Counted from the stretch's first letter, positions 48,183 to 57,529 are shown. The stretch is 64,000 nt of DNA from an uncultured Acidobacteriaceae bacterium (GCA_937879855.1 CALFMO010000024.1:1-64000), one strand, 5' to 3'. The notes: generated from the letters alone by a model not told the origin. Translations and numbers: made by a program.

Positions 48183-50210
48183 CTATTGTGATTCCTGCAG
48201 GCTCGCTGCCATCTCTTCCCATTCCTTGATGAGTGCGGCGTGGGTGGCTTTGCACTGGTCGAGTTCCTGGGATTGGCGCTGGCTCTCTTCGGCGCTGACA
48301 AAATTCTGCAGCGCGGTTTCCAGGTTCGTGATGGCCGCTTCCGCGCGGCCGATTTCTTCTTCCAACTCGCGGATGCGATCTTCCATTTGCTTGCGCTTGA
48401 TGGGATTCAGGCGCTTCTTTGGAGCTTCGGATAGGGCATGGCTCGGACCATTGCCGTTGTCCGGAGCGCTTGCAGTATCGGCTGCCGAAAAATTCCCACT
48501 TCCCCCAACGGAAGCGAGAAGTGGGGCACCCACGGTTTTGGATGGCTTTACGTCTGGAACGTCGTCGAGCGTGGGCGCGACGTGCTGACCGCCTTGCTTG
48601 CGCCAGAGATAGTCTTCGTAGTTGCCGGGGAAGACTTCGACTTTGCCGTCCCCGATTTCGAAGACGCGCGTGGCCAGCTTGTCGATGAAGTACCGGTCGT
48701 GGGATACGAAGACGACCGTGCCGGTATATTTCACGAGCGCGTCGAGCAACACGTCTTTGGCGCGCAGGTCGAGGTGATTGGTCGGTTCGTCGAGCAGCAG
48801 AAAGTTTGCGGGATGCAGTAGCAACCGCAGCAGCGCGTAGCGTCCACGCTCTCCACCAGAGAGCACGCCAATCTTCTTAAAGACGTCGTCTTCGGAAAAC
48901 AGAAAACACCCGAGCAGACTGCGCAGCTCAGTTTCGCCGGAGCCTGGAGAGGCGTCCCCGAGATCGTCGATGATGCGGGCGTCGGGATCGAGTTCCTTAT
49001 ATTGATCCTGTGCGAAGTAGTCGGACTGGACGTTGTGGCCAAGGCGGAATTCGCCGTGCGTCACCGGCTCAGTTCCGGCGAGCAGTTTGATCAGCGTGGA
49101 TTTGCCCGCGCCGTTTACGCCGACCAGAGCGATGCGGTCGCCGCGCTCGATCATGAAATTGACGTTGCGGAAGACTTCTTTTTCAGAGCCTCCATTCTTG
49201 CCTGGATAACTCTTGGCCACGTCATCGAACTCGGCCACGATGCGGCCGCTGGGCTTCGGTTGGGGGAAAGAAAAATGGATGGTCTTTTCTTCCGGCGGAA
49301 TCTCAATGCGCTCGATCTTTTCCAGTTCTTTGATGCGGCTCTGCACCTGCTTGGCCTTGGTAGCCTGGTAGCGGAAGCGGTTGATGAAGACTTCCAGTTG
49401 CTCGATGCGGTCGCGCTGGTTGCGGTAGGCGGCCTGCAGTTGCTCGTTGCGCTGGGTCTTCTGGGCGAGAAACTTGTCGTAGTTGCCGGTGTAGAACCAG
49501 AAACGCTTGTTCCAGATTTCGGCGATCTTGTTGACCGTGACGTCGAGGAAATATCGGTCGTGCGAGATCAGCACGAAGGCGTGGGGGTAGTTCTGCAGAT
49601 ATTCTTCGAGCCAGTTGCGGGCTTCGAGATCGAGATGGTTGGTGGGCTCGTCGAGCAACAGCAGGTTGGGTTTTTGCAAAAGAAGTTTCGCGAGCGCGAG
49701 CCGCATCTGCCAGCCGCCGGAGAATTCGTCGGTCAGGCGTGGCCAGTCTTCTTTGGTGAAACCCAAGCCCATCAGCACGCGTCCCACTTCGGCTTCGATC
49801 GAGTAGCCGTCGCGGGTGCGGAACTCGTGCTCGACCCGATGGTAGCGGTCGGCCACGGCATCGTATTCCGGACTTGTATGGTCGAGTTCCGCCATGCTGT
49901 GAGTCAGCGATTCGAGTTCGGTTTCCATGGCGCGCAGGTCGTCGAACACCGACATGCATTCGGCGAAAACACTGCGGCCTGACAGCGTGAGGCCGTCTTG
50001 AGGAAGATATCCAGCGGACGTGCCTTTGGCGACGGTGAGCGCGCCGTAGTCGAAGGTGTCCATGCCCGCGAGGATTTTCATGAGCGTGGATTTGCCGGTG
50101 CCGTTGCCGCCGACCAGGCCGATGCGGTCGCGGGGCGTGATGAGCCAGTCCGCGTTTTCGAAGAGAAGCTTGTGGCCGAAACGTTTTCCAGCGCCGGAAA
50201 GCTGAATCAT
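48183..50210 (-). CDS. ABC-F family ATPase (Uup/EttA-like)
   Basis: A 675-residue soluble protein with two ABC domains: Walker A GLVGGNGTGKSTLMKI and LSGG-type FSGGWQMRLALAKLLLQKPN with LLLLDEPTNHLDLEARNWLE in the first; GVNGAGKSTLIKLL and LSGGERGRYALLRLLLHPAN with LLLDEPTNHLDLRAKDV in the second. An arm/linker region lies between, and a C-terminal coiled coil (MEDRIRELEEEIGRAEAAIT onward) resembles Uup. ABC-F proteins act on ribosomes to resolve stalled translation. The segment before the coiled coil holds about 15 extra residues encoded by a CCCACTTC palindrome (48495-48525). The antisense frames are shadows. Confidence 0.94.
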   Translation of the reverse strand: MIQLSGAGKRFGHKLLFENADWLITPRDRIGLVGGNGTGKSTLMKILAGMDTFDYGALTVAKGTSAGYLPQDGLTLSGRSVFAECMSVFDDLRAMETELESLTHSMAELDHTSPEYDAVADRYHRVEHEFRTRDGYSIEAEVGRVLMGLGFTKEDWPRLTDEFSGGWQMRLALAKLLLQKPNLLLLDEPTNHLDLEARNWLEEYLQNYPHAFVLISHDRYFLDVTVNKIAEIWNKRFWFYTGNYDKFLAQKTQRNEQLQAAYRNQRDRIEQLEVFINRFRYQATKAKQVQSRIKELEKIERIEIPPEEKTIHFSFPQPKPSGRIVAEFDDVAKSYPGKNGGSEKEVFRNVNFMIERGDRIALVGVNGAGKSTLIKLLAGTEPVTHGEFRLGHNVQSDYFAQDQYKELDPDARIIDDLGDASPGSGETELRSLLGCFLFSEDDVFKKIGVLSGGERGRYALLRLLLHPANFLLLDEPTNHLDLRAKDVLLDALVKYTGTVVFVSHDRYFIDKLATRVFEIGDGKVEVFPGNYEDYLWRKQGGQHVAPTLDDVPDVKPSKTVGAPLLASVGGSGNFSAADTASAPDNGNGPSHALSEAPKKRLNPIKRKQMEDRIRELEEEIGRAEAAITNLETALQNFVSAEESQRQSQELDQCKATHAALIKEWEEMAASLQESQ
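48495..48525. repeat. CCCACTTC palindrome inserted in the ABC-F gene
   Basis: CCCACTTC (48495-48502) with GAAGTGGG (48518-48525), followed by GCACCCACGG. It is related to the mnmE element at 3367-3399 and is translated as part of a Gly/Ser/Ala-rich linker. Confidence 0.65.
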
Positions 50211-50260
50211 GGGCTGGAGTTATCGTCTCATAAAAACAGTGAGCGGGACCGGGCATCAAA

Positions 50261-50298
50261 AGCTTTAACCACTAAGGACACTAAGGTTCACGAAGGAA
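50261..50298. repeat. CACTAAGGACACTAAGG repeat
   Basis: AGCTTTAACCACTAAGGACA then CTAAGGTTCACGAAGG: a copy of the CACGAAG-type element between the Nudix and ABC-F genes. Confidence 0.65.
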
Positions 50299-50309
50299 TG
50301 CGAAAGCAG

Positions 50310-50861
50310 CTACGGCCAGACTACCGCGGCGATCGGATCTTTCGACGAGGAAGCGGGGCGGGCGTTGCGGGGACTGGGATAGGTTCCCCAGAGTTCGTTG
50401 TGGAAGTGAATGCGCTCCAAGGCGCGGTCGATGACGTTTTCGAGTTCACGCGAATATTTTACTTCGCGACCTTTGGCCAGGCGGCGCTTGGCTTCTTCAG
50501 GGCTCACCCAGCTGGGGCGGCGATTGCCCTCGTCGGGCCGGCGCATCTGGTGGACTTCCATCAGGAAGGCTTTGATCACGAATTCCTGCACGCCGCCGGG
50601 CTGCCAAAAAACTCCCTTGGAATGAATGTAGAGATGAAAGTGACGCGGCTCAATCGTTCCGATCGCGCCAGCCTCTTCGGCAGCCTCGCGCTCAGCAGCT
50701 TGGCTATGCGACAAGCGAGGGTCAGTCGACCCCTTGGGGAAAGTCCACTTGTTGCCGCCATTGGTATTAACTAACAGGAACTCGATCGCGGTGCCGCGCC
50801 GGCGATAACAGATCGCAGCCACTTGCAGCGGCAATGACTTCGCGACGCGGGATGAACCCAT
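50310..50861 (-). CDS. Nudix hydrolase
   Basis: A 183-residue Nudix-fold protein: LQVAAICYRRRGTAIEFLLV, then WTFPKGSTDPRLSHSQAAER and EAAEEAGAIG, which carries the REXXEEXG core of the Nudix box that binds magnesium. The family hydrolyses nucleoside diphosphates linked to various groups; the HFHLYIHSKGVFWQPGGVQE and FLMEVHQMRRPDEGNRRPSW stretches resemble diadenosine-polyphosphate or inositol-pyrophosphate types, but the substrate is not decided. CAGGAGG lies eight bases before the ATG. Confidence 0.9.
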   Translation of the reverse strand: MGSSRVAKSLPLQVAAICYRRRGTAIEFLLVNTNGGNKWTFPKGSTDPRLSHSQAAEREAAEEAGAIGTIEPRHFHLYIHSKGVFWQPGGVQEFVIKAFLMEVHQMRRPDEGNRRPSWVSPEEAKRRLAKGREVKYSRELENVIDRALERIHFHNELWGTYPSPRNARPASSSKDPIAAVVWP

Positions 50862-51081
50862 GGGCAGCGGCCTCCTGATTCAATGCTACATGCAAGATAT
50901 TTCACCTGCGTGAATGTGCAACAAAAAATGTGCACCCGGGAGGGTTACGAAAGGGTTACGTACCGTTTTGGTCTATGGGTGTCAGGTATGGATCCTTACA
51001 CTGCGTGGTCGTTCGCTTTGCCCCAACCAATTCGCTCAAGAAGACAAACTTTCTGTGACAGCGGCTCGGCTTCGCCTTCGC

Positions 51082-51103
51082 GGACGGACGAATGCGTCCG
51101 TCC
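51082..51103. repeat. GGACGGACG palindrome
   Basis: GGACGGACG-AATG-CGTCCGTCC, preceded by CGGCTCGGCTTCGCCTTCGC. The same arrangement (TTCGGCTTCGCCTTCGCGGG then GGACG...CGTCC) appears at 52343-52379. Confidence 0.75.
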
Positions 51104-51118
51104 CTACGCGCGCGCGGG

Positions 51119-51808
51119 CTACAGGCCTGCGCCATAGACGGGAATGGCCCCGCCTGTCACGTCTTTTCCCGCCTCGCTGGCGAGCCACACAATCAGGCTG
51201 GCGATAGACGTCGGTTGCACCCACGTCGAGGTGTCGGCGCCGGGCATGGCTTTGCGGTTGACGGCGGTATCGATGGTGCCGGGCAGAATTGCATTCGCGG
51301 TGATCCCGGCATCTTTGTTTTCGAGCGCGACGGTGCGGATCAGCGAAACCATTGCGGCTTTGGAAGCGCTGTAAGCGCCGACGGTGGCGCCGGGACTCTC
51401 GGCGGCGCGGCTGCCTATGGCGATAATTCGTCCGGTCCTTGCTTTGCGCATGTGCGGGATGACCGCCCGCAGCATATGAAATGTGGTGTTGAGGTTCATC
51501 TCGAACATTCGCTGGAATGTGGCGTCGTCGGTATCGGCAACCGTCTGGCCTCCAGCGAAGCCGCCGACGGTGTGAACCAGGACGTCAATCTTGCCGAAGC
51601 GTGCGATAACCGAGTCAGCTGCTTTCTTGGCCGCGTCGAGGCTGTCGAGGGCGGCAGGAAGCGGGGTGAAATTGGAATGGTTGATGTCGGATTGCAGAAT
51701 TTTCGGGGCGAGGCCGATCACGGCGTAGCCGGCCTCCAGAAAGGCTTGCGTAACGTGGATTCCGAGTCCCCCGTTGGCTCCGGTCACAAGGGCGGTTTTT
51801 GCAGTCAT
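51119..51808 (-). CDS. Short-chain dehydrogenase/reductase
   Basis: A 229-residue classical SDR: TALVTGANGGLGIHVTQAFL (cofactor motif GANGGLG), FGKIDVLVHTVGGFAGG, the catalytic Ser in IAIGSRAAESPGATVG and YSASK with Tyr and Lys, and the C-terminal AILPGTIDTAVNRKAMPGAD. The substrate is unknown. ATG 51808 follows GGAGCTC by seven bases; an upstream ATG at 51838 would add ten poorly conserved residues. It runs in the same direction as, and downstream of, the small secreted-protein gene. Confidence 0.9.
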   Translation of the reverse strand: MTAKTALVTGANGGLGIHVTQAFLEAGYAVIGLAPKILQSDINHSNFTPLPAALDSLDAAKKAADSVIARFGKIDVLVHTVGGFAGGQTVADTDDATFQRMFEMNLNTTFHMLRAVIPHMRKARTGRIIAIGSRAAESPGATVGAYSASKAAMVSLIRTVALENKDAGITANAILPGTIDTAVNRKAMPGADTSTWVQPTSIASLIVWLASEAGKDVTGGAIPVYGAGL

Positions 51809-51897
51809 GGGCGAGAGCTCCTGGCTGGAACTCATCATAAACGCCCGGGTGGGTTGTTGGTGGCAGGAGATGTTTCGTCACACTTCGTGCTGACAAG

Positions 51898-52197
51898 CTA
51901 CTGTGCGCGTGGCGATTTCGTTGTTGCAACCTGCTTGGGACGCTGCTGCGCGCGAACCTCGCGCGGTCCGCTATTTTTCTTTCGTGAGTTCGCGGCGGCA
52001 GTGATCTTGTTTTTCTTCTCGCCACTCGCTGCGGGTACCGGTTGCGACCGGTGGGCGATGGTTTTGGTTGGCTCCGGCCACGGGTTATACCAGGTTGGGT
52101 TCACCTCTTGTTGGCCGTGGGCCGAGATCGACAAGGCCACCATCGTTGCTGCCGCAAGAAATGCACGGCTCAATATTCCGTCAACTTTTATAAGCAC
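51898..52197 (-). CDS. Small secreted basic protein, function unknown
   Basis: From GTG 52197 the frame gives 99 residues: a signal peptide (ILSRAFLAAATMVALSISAHGQQ) and a short mature part rich in Lys, Pro, Ala and Arg (NPTWYNPWPEPTKTIAHRS, then KKNKITAAANSRKKNSGPRE). The GTG is supported by an unusually strong GGAGGTGA Shine-Dalgarno; longer frames to 52386 run into repeat sequence. No family recognised. The mature part looks disordered, possibly nucleic-acid- or cell-wall-interacting; this is a guess from composition only. Confidence 0.6.
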   Translation of the reverse strand: MLIKVDGILSRAFLAAATMVALSISAHGQQEVNPTWYNPWPEPTKTIAHRSQPVPAASGEKKNKITAAANSRKKNSGPREVRAQQRPKQVATTKSPRAQ

Positions 52198-52357
52198 TTC
52201 ATCACCTCCACTTGAACTGCCACTAAGGCAGCTCACGTGAGCCCTTGCGGCTCGAAGGGATAGTGAGGGTCGACGCTCGCGCGTTTCGCGGTGATCGCTG
52301 GATTGAAAAGAAAAGCACAACCGAGTTCGCGTTCCGATGCGTTCGGCTTCGCCTTCG

Positions 52358-52419
52358 CGGGACGGACGAATGCGTCCCGTTCCCACATGGCTACTGCTCG
52401 GGACAGCCGAGGTGGCTGT
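52358..52419. repeat. CGGGACG and ACAGCC palindromes
   Basis: CGGGACG-GACGAATG-CGTCCCG (52358-52379), then ACAGCC-GAGGT-GGCTGT (52403-52419). The pair lies between the esterase stop and the small secreted gene's leader; the parts match elements at 51082 and 5010. Confidence 0.75.
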
Positions 52420-52431
52420 CGCTACGTGGGC

Positions 52432-53637
52432 TTACTGCAGGGTTTTTACCAGCCAGGGGATGATTACTTCTTTGAATATTTTCGGATCAGGCCACACTCC
52501 TACTTGGCGGCCCAGGTGGCCGCCGTGGGGATTGATCCAGGCTTCTTTGGGGACGTCGCCTTTGCTCAACAGCAGGTATTCGTCTTCGATCGGAACCTGC
52601 GTGTCGAGAACGCCCGCGATCACGAGCATGGGCGCCATTGGTTTGCCCAGCAGACCTTGGTGCACCAGCGACATTTTCGGCAGATACTCGCCCATCTCGT
52701 CGAGCGTGTGAACACTTTCGAGAATATTCATCAGCGCGGGCACCTGGTCGAACAGATATTCGCGATTGCCCAGGAGCGAGTTCATCAGGAAATCTTTCTG
52801 GAAAAATTTGTCAACCGGAGGCGACTGCGCGCTACATCCGCGGAGACGGGCGCGCTCGACGATCGCCATCTTTGTGGCCCAGTATGCTCCCCAACTCACG
52901 CCGTGCAGGGCGATCCGGTTTTTGTCGATCTCGCGCCGCGACTGCGCGTAGTCGATGACTTTAGAGAGCATGCGGTCGGAAGTTTCGCTCACCTTGATCG
53001 GAGCCTGGCCGGTGCCGGGGCCGTCGACGGCTAGGTATCCGATGCCGAAGGGCAGAATTGCGCCGAAACTTTCAGTGAGATCTTCCTTGCGGCTATCAAG
53101 GCCATTGACCGCGATTACGAGCGGTACCGGTCCCTTGGCATTCTTCGGCAGGCGCAGATATCCGACGATCTCCTTGCCTTCGAAAGGAATGCGCACAACT
53201 TCAAGCGGCGGATCGTAAAACTTGGCATGATCGAGAAATGCTGCGATGGCTTTTTCGTACGAGCGCTGCTTGCCGGGAGACGAAGGAATGGGCCAGCGTC
53301 CGAACGAGTAAAGGCGCCAGGCGCGGATGTAGTCGGCGTTCGCCTTGGTGGGGTCGGATTTCTCAAGCGACTTGGCTTCGTTGAAATAGCGATCGGCAAC
53401 GCGCATGAAGCCGGCGGCCCACTCGTCTTTGTCGGCGGTGTGGATTGACTCGAAGGCTTCTTTGACATCCGCGGGATCGAGGCCGATCAGCGGATATTGT
53501 CCGACTTCGGCGCGGTGAATCGCTTCAGTTTTGACCTCGTCGATGGTGCGCTCGCGGCGCTCCTGAGCAAGGGCGGGGGCCGACAACGCGATTGCCAGCG
53601 AAAGCATTAACGAAGGGAATGAAAGTCTATTTTTCAT
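52432..53637 (-). CDS. Exported alpha/beta-hydrolase (FrsA/DUF1100-like esterase)
   Basis: A 401-residue protein: signal peptide (about 1-24, LMLSLAIALSAPALAQ), a helical N-terminal region of about 130 residues, then an alpha/beta-hydrolase fold. PVPLVIAVNGLDSRKEDLTE is the oxyanion strand, ALHGVSWGAYWATKMA carries the nucleophile serine in GxSxG, LVIAGVLDTQVPIEDEY the aspartate and NPHGGHLGRQ the histidine. It resembles DUF1100/FrsA-like hydrolases; the substrate is unknown. The start is ATG 53637; upstream ATG 53712 would lose the signal peptide. It sits next to the receptor gene on the same strand, 125 bases downstream, and could belong to its regulon. Confidence 0.85.
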   Translation of the reverse strand: MKNRLSFPSLMLSLAIALSAPALAQERRERTIDEVKTEAIHRAEVGQYPLIGLDPADVKEAFESIHTADKDEWAAGFMRVADRYFNEAKSLEKSDPTKANADYIRAWRLYSFGRWPIPSSPGKQRSYEKAIAAFLDHAKFYDPPLEVVRIPFEGKEIVGYLRLPKNAKGPVPLVIAVNGLDSRKEDLTESFGAILPFGIGYLAVDGPGTGQAPIKVSETSDRMLSKVIDYAQSRREIDKNRIALHGVSWGAYWATKMAIVERARLRGCSAQSPPVDKFFQKDFLMNSLLGNREYLFDQVPALMNILESVHTLDEMGEYLPKMSLVHQGLLGKPMAPMLVIAGVLDTQVPIEDEYLLLSKGDVPKEAWINPHGGHLGRQVGVWPDPKIFKEVIIPWLVKTLQ

Positions 53638-53762
53638 GATTTGTGGTCTTCGAACAAGAATTTGCCCATAGAGACGTTGCTTGAACGTTTCTTTCACCAC
53701 GATTCGCCGCACTGCCGGCTGAGAGGTAGCAAGCTTCTACGGAAGACTTGGGCTCTCCACTT

Positions 53763-56700
53763 CTAGAACGTGAACTTCAACGCCAACTGAACGGCACGGC
53801 TTCCGCCGGAGCCGATTACGGGATTGGCTGCGGCCACGTCGGGCGTGGCGCAGCCGCATCCGAAGGGTTGCACCGAGGGATCGTTCAAGCCGAATCCGTT
53901 CTGGCCGCCGTAGGGGTTGGCAAAGTTCGGATGGTTGAGAATGTTGAAGAACTCGGCGCGGAACTGGGCGCGGAGGCGCTCGCCGAAGTGCCAGTTCTTG
54001 GCGACCGAGAGATCAAAATTTCTGAAGCCAGAGTCGGGAAACAAGTTGCGCGGCATATTCCCAAACTGTCCCAGCGGCGGCGGGATCATGATCGAATTGC
54101 CTTTGGCATAGCAGCCAAATGAGCTCAGAGACGCGGTCGACGCGCCAGGTGTTCCTCCATCCACTGACAATGCCTTCGACGCACACGCCGCATTCGATGC
54201 GCCCGGGAAGAACGGAATTTCCGTGGGACCTGATTTGAAATCGGACGGCTTGCCATAAAAACTCCAGCGAATGGGCGCGTTGGCCGGCGGACTTACCGGC
54301 AACGGGCCGGTTCCCGCAGCGTCGGTGCCCAGGTCGATAGGACCCCACGGCTGGGAACTCTGTAGCGTGACGATAGAGTTGAGTTCCCAACCCTCGAGCA
54401 TTTGCCAGGAACCGGTCTTCCCCGGAATGGCATAGGTGAGAGAGAGCGTGAGGCGGTGCCGGATATCAAAGTCGCTGTTCGCGTACTCGCGGGCGACGTT
54501 ATAAGAATCTTGCGGCAGTCCGGCGCCATAGCCGAAATCCCAGTTCGCGCCGACGTCATCGAGCGCGTGTGCATACGTGTAGCCCGCCACCATGCTCAGG
54601 CCGTGGTAATTCCGCGAATTCAAAGTGACCTGCAAACCGTTGTAGTTTGAGCGGTAGACGTTTCCCATCTGAAAAATATTGCTGAGGTAGGGAAACTTGG
54701 CGTTGAAGGGACGAGCATCCTGGTCGCAGTTCGGATCCGTTCCGCAGGCAGCGGAATAATCTGTTCCCACCGGCGGTTGGTTAATATCGCGAATGCCCGT
54801 CAGGTTCGAGCCATGGTTGCCCACATAGGCAAGTTCCATTGACAGATTTGGCGTGAACGAGTGTTGCAGGTTCAGGGTCCAGTTCCACACATAAGGTGTG
54901 GTGAGGTTGCGATCGACGCTCATGATCGGGCAGGGATTGTTGAAGCAGTTCAAGGTCGTGGTGCTGACATTGGCGCCATAAATTGGCTGTCCGCTGTCCC
55001 ACTGCGGCATGCCCGGCGGAATGGACAAATTGCCCGCCGTGATGGTGCCTCCGGCGGTATTGCCGGCAGCATCGATGATGGCACCCGTGGGAACGTTGCC
55101 CAGTCCGAACGCATTGTTGAAGGCGAGCAGCGCTTCCCAGTTGACGGTCTCGTAAACCAGGCCAACCCCGCCCCTGACGATTGTGGCGCCTTTACCATTC
55201 ACGTCCCAGGCAAAGCCAAGGCGCGGCGCGAAGTTCTTGTGATCGGGATTGTAGGGGCCGCTGACGCCGTTTATTCCGGCTTGAATTAATCCGGTCTTTG
55301 AGTTGGGATCGAAGTTCCCTAACAAGTTGTGTTGTTCCTTGATGACCGTGGCGTACTCATAGCGCACTCCGAGGTTGAGTGTGAGGTTCCTGGTGGTGCG
55401 CCAGTCATCCTGCACAAAAAGGCCGTAGGACCAGTTGTGAATATGCAGTCTGGGGTCGCCAACTTGAACCGAGGCTTTAAAGGGATCGCCGGCGAAAAAA
55501 TCTTCCAATGCCGTCGAGCCCGCGCCTGTGCCGATGGCGACGCCACCTAAGAACGTGATGCTGCCTCTGGCATTGCCGAAGGCGCCTCCGTTGAAAGAGT
55601 TGCGGTGAAGTTCGCCGCCAAATTTCAGCGAGTGCTTGCCCGCGGTGTAAGAAACGTGGTCGATGAACTGGGTGATGTAGTCGGGTCCCTGAAACTTCGG
55701 CCACTTGAAAGCACCGAGGCCGGGGACGAAGGCACCCGCAAATCCGATGCGCGGAAGCCCACCGGTGTAGGGACCGCTCACCCCAGTGTTGAGTCCGTAA
55801 GCTGAGGCCGGAGTGTTAATGTCGCCGGGGAACGTAGGCTGATAGAGGCGGTTGTAACCGAAACGCGCTTCGTTCACCCAACGAGTGCCGGGAGTCCATA
55901 TCCAGTTTCCTCCGATGACTTGGGCGCGAGTGTGGATGAGAGAACGCCATTGCGATTGCAACTCCGGAAAGTCTTCCACCGTGCCCGAGTTGTTTCCGTA
56001 GAAATACATGCCGCTCACGCTGTTGCGCTGATTGAAGTTGTAATCCACCTTGCCCAGCACATTGTCGACCCCAACACTGTTAGGAAATCCCTGAACAAGG
56101 TTGATGCTCTGCGAGTTGTTGATAGGAAACCCTGTGCCTTTACAGGTAACGCTGGAACCTGAGACTGTACAGCCCGAAATCAGCTGGCTGGCTGCGCTGA
56201 TCGGAACACCGTTCGCCACCAGATCAGCAACCGCGTCCGGAATGCTGTTGCCGCAGTCGCCAGTCACCAGTGGCGAAATGCAATTTCCAGCCGCGGGAAG
56301 AGATGCCATCGACGGAGTGCTGACGGTATACGAGTTGCCTACGTTGTAGCGCTGGCCCTCGTAAGCGCCGAAGAAGAACGCCTTGTCTTTAATAATCGCG
56401 CCTCCCAAACTGCCCCCAAACTGTTCCAGCGTGCGGTCCGTCTTTCCCGCCGGAGCACGGTTGAAATAGTTGCGCGCGTCCATGACTCCGTCGCGCCCGA
56501 AGGCAAACGCTGTGCCGTGCAGCGTGTTCGTTCCCGACTTCAATCCAACATTGATGATCGCCCCCGGCTTCCATCCATATTCCGCGGGAGGATTCTCCTG
56601 AACATTGAATTCCTGGATCCCGTCGATGGGCAGGATGGTCGCCGAATCGCCTGCAATGCCGGCGCCGTTGATGATGCCTTGCCCGGAAAATGGCTCGCTG

Positions 56701-57314
56701 TTGAACAATCCTTCGACAAAATAAGCGTTGTCTTCCGCCCGCAAGCCGTCGGTGCTTGTAGTCGAAAAGCCGCCGCCGGGATAACGCATCACGCCGGGCC
56801 GGAGTTGCAGCAGGTTCTCATAGTTGCGGCCGTTCAGCGGCAGGTCGTTGATCTCTTTATTGCTGAGCGTGCCGCCCAGCGTCGCCGAGGTAGTGTTAAG
56901 CAGCGGGACTTCCTCAGTGATGGTGACTGTCTCGCTTACTTGGCCGGGTTGCAGCGAGAAGTCAACGCGTATGTCGGTGGCGACCTCAATCTGGATGTTC
57001 GAGCGCTCCACGCGCTTGAAACCCCTGGCCTCTACGTGGATCGCGTAGGTGCCGGGCTGCAGGTCGGGAATAGCGTAGGCGCCTGATTCGTCAGTGGCCG
57101 CGGTTCGCGAAGTGCCGCGTTGTACATCGGTGACTACTACGGTGGCTCCCGCCACGGCCGCCCCGCTCGCGTCGGTCAAAGTGCCGAGGATGCGTCCGGT
57201 GGTGGACTGAGCCCCGGAGGAAACGCACAATAGGAGCAGAGTACAGACGACGAAGAGCAAGCGGAACGCTGCGGTCCTTGGCTCGTGGGACGAGGCGACG
57301 GTGCGGCTTTGCAT
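53763..57314 (-). CDS. Oar-type TonB-dependent outer-membrane receptor
   Basis: An 1183-residue receptor: signal peptide (about residues 15-35), an N-terminal carboxypeptidase-regulatory-like beta domain (TGRILGTLTDASGAAVAGAT, then GAYAIPDLQPGTYAIHVEAR), a plug domain (EVPLLNTTSATLGGTLSNKE, LPLNGRNYENLLQLRPGV, SGTNTLHGTAFAFGRDGVMD) and a long beta barrel ending ALKFTF with terminal phenylalanine. Acidobacteriota carry many such receptors, thought to import oligosaccharides, peptides or other large nutrients using TonB. ATG 57314 follows GGGGGTTC. It is divergent from a GntR/FadR regulator with a 23-base sequence repeated on both sides of the gap. Confidence 0.94.
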   Translation of the reverse strand: MQSRTVASSHEPRTAAFRLLFVVCTLLLLCVSSGAQSTTGRILGTLTDASGAAVAGATVVVTDVQRGTSRTAATDESGAYAIPDLQPGTYAIHVEARGFKRVERSNIQIEVATDIRVDFSLQPGQVSETVTITEEVPLLNTTSATLGGTLSNKEINDLPLNGRNYENLLQLRPGVMRYPGGGFSTTSTDGLRAEDNAYFVEGLFNSEPFSGQGIINGAGIAGDSATILPIDGIQEFNVQENPPAEYGWKPGAIINVGLKSGTNTLHGTAFAFGRDGVMDARNYFNRAPAGKTDRTLEQFGGSLGGAIIKDKAFFFGAYEGQRYNVGNSYTVSTPSMASLPAAGNCISPLVTGDCGNSIPDAVADLVANGVPISAASQLISGCTVSGSSVTCKGTGFPINNSQSINLVQGFPNSVGVDNVLGKVDYNFNQRNSVSGMYFYGNNSGTVEDFPELQSQWRSLIHTRAQVIGGNWIWTPGTRWVNEARFGYNRLYQPTFPGDINTPASAYGLNTGVSGPYTGGLPRIGFAGAFVPGLGAFKWPKFQGPDYITQFIDHVSYTAGKHSLKFGGELHRNSFNGGAFGNARGSITFLGGVAIGTGAGSTALEDFFAGDPFKASVQVGDPRLHIHNWSYGLFVQDDWRTTRNLTLNLGVRYEYATVIKEQHNLLGNFDPNSKTGLIQAGINGVSGPYNPDHKNFAPRLGFAWDVNGKGATIVRGGVGLVYETVNWEALLAFNNAFGLGNVPTGAIIDAAGNTAGGTITAGNLSIPPGMPQWDSGQPIYGANVSTTTLNCFNNPCPIMSVDRNLTTPYVWNWTLNLQHSFTPNLSMELAYVGNHGSNLTGIRDINQPPVGTDYSAACGTDPNCDQDARPFNAKFPYLSNIFQMGNVYRSNYNGLQVTLNSRNYHGLSMVAGYTYAHALDDVGANWDFGYGAGLPQDSYNVAREYANSDFDIRHRLTLSLTYAIPGKTGSWQMLEGWELNSIVTLQSSQPWGPIDLGTDAAGTGPLPVSPPANAPIRWSFYGKPSDFKSGPTEIPFFPGASNAACASKALSVDGGTPGASTASLSSFGCYAKGNSIMIPPPLGQFGNMPRNLFPDSGFRNFDLSVAKNWHFGERLRAQFRAEFFNILNHPNFANPYGGQNGFGLNDPSVQPFGCGCATPDVAAANPVIGSGGSRAVQLALKFTF

Positions 57315-57333
57315 ATAGAACCCCCGGATTTTC

Positions 57334-57356
57334 TGGTCCGACAGCCATACCACTAT
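57334..57356. promoter_or_regulatory. Candidate GntR operator, receptor side
   Basis: A 23-base sequence starting TGGTCCGACAGCC and ending CCATACCACTAT overlaps the likely -10 of the receptor promoter. It matches the 57530-57552 sequence at 18 of 23 positions, the conserved parts being TGGT, CGAC, CCATACC and TAT. Confidence 0.5.
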
Positions 57357-57373
57357 CGGAGAAACGGTGTCAA
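57344..57373 (-). promoter_or_regulatory. Candidate sigma-70-type promoter of the receptor gene
   Basis: On the minus strand TTGACA (57373-57368), an 18-base spacer and TATGGC (57349-57344). The ATG follows 29 bases after the -10. The GntR-like operator overlaps the -10, as expected for repression. Confidence 0.5.
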
Positions 57374-57529
57374 GCAAATTCATTTTCTGGGTGGATGGTT
57401 CCTTGGAAAGGTACAACTCATGGGAATGCCCTGGGAAGTTCATAACGAGGGTACCTTCTAATTTTTTGAGGAAATTAGAGCAAGATCCTACTCTTGCGTC
57501 CTGGCGGGCTCCTATAGTAAAATCGGGAA

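Noticed and set aside
49002..49982. 326-codon plus-strand frame opposite the ABC-F gene
   Set aside because: The opposite strand has complete Walker and LSGG motifs; the plus-strand product is a shadow.
52216..52253. Known riboswitch in the leader of the small secreted gene
   Set aside because: Two hairpins are visible, but no conserved core of any riboswitch class I know was recognised.
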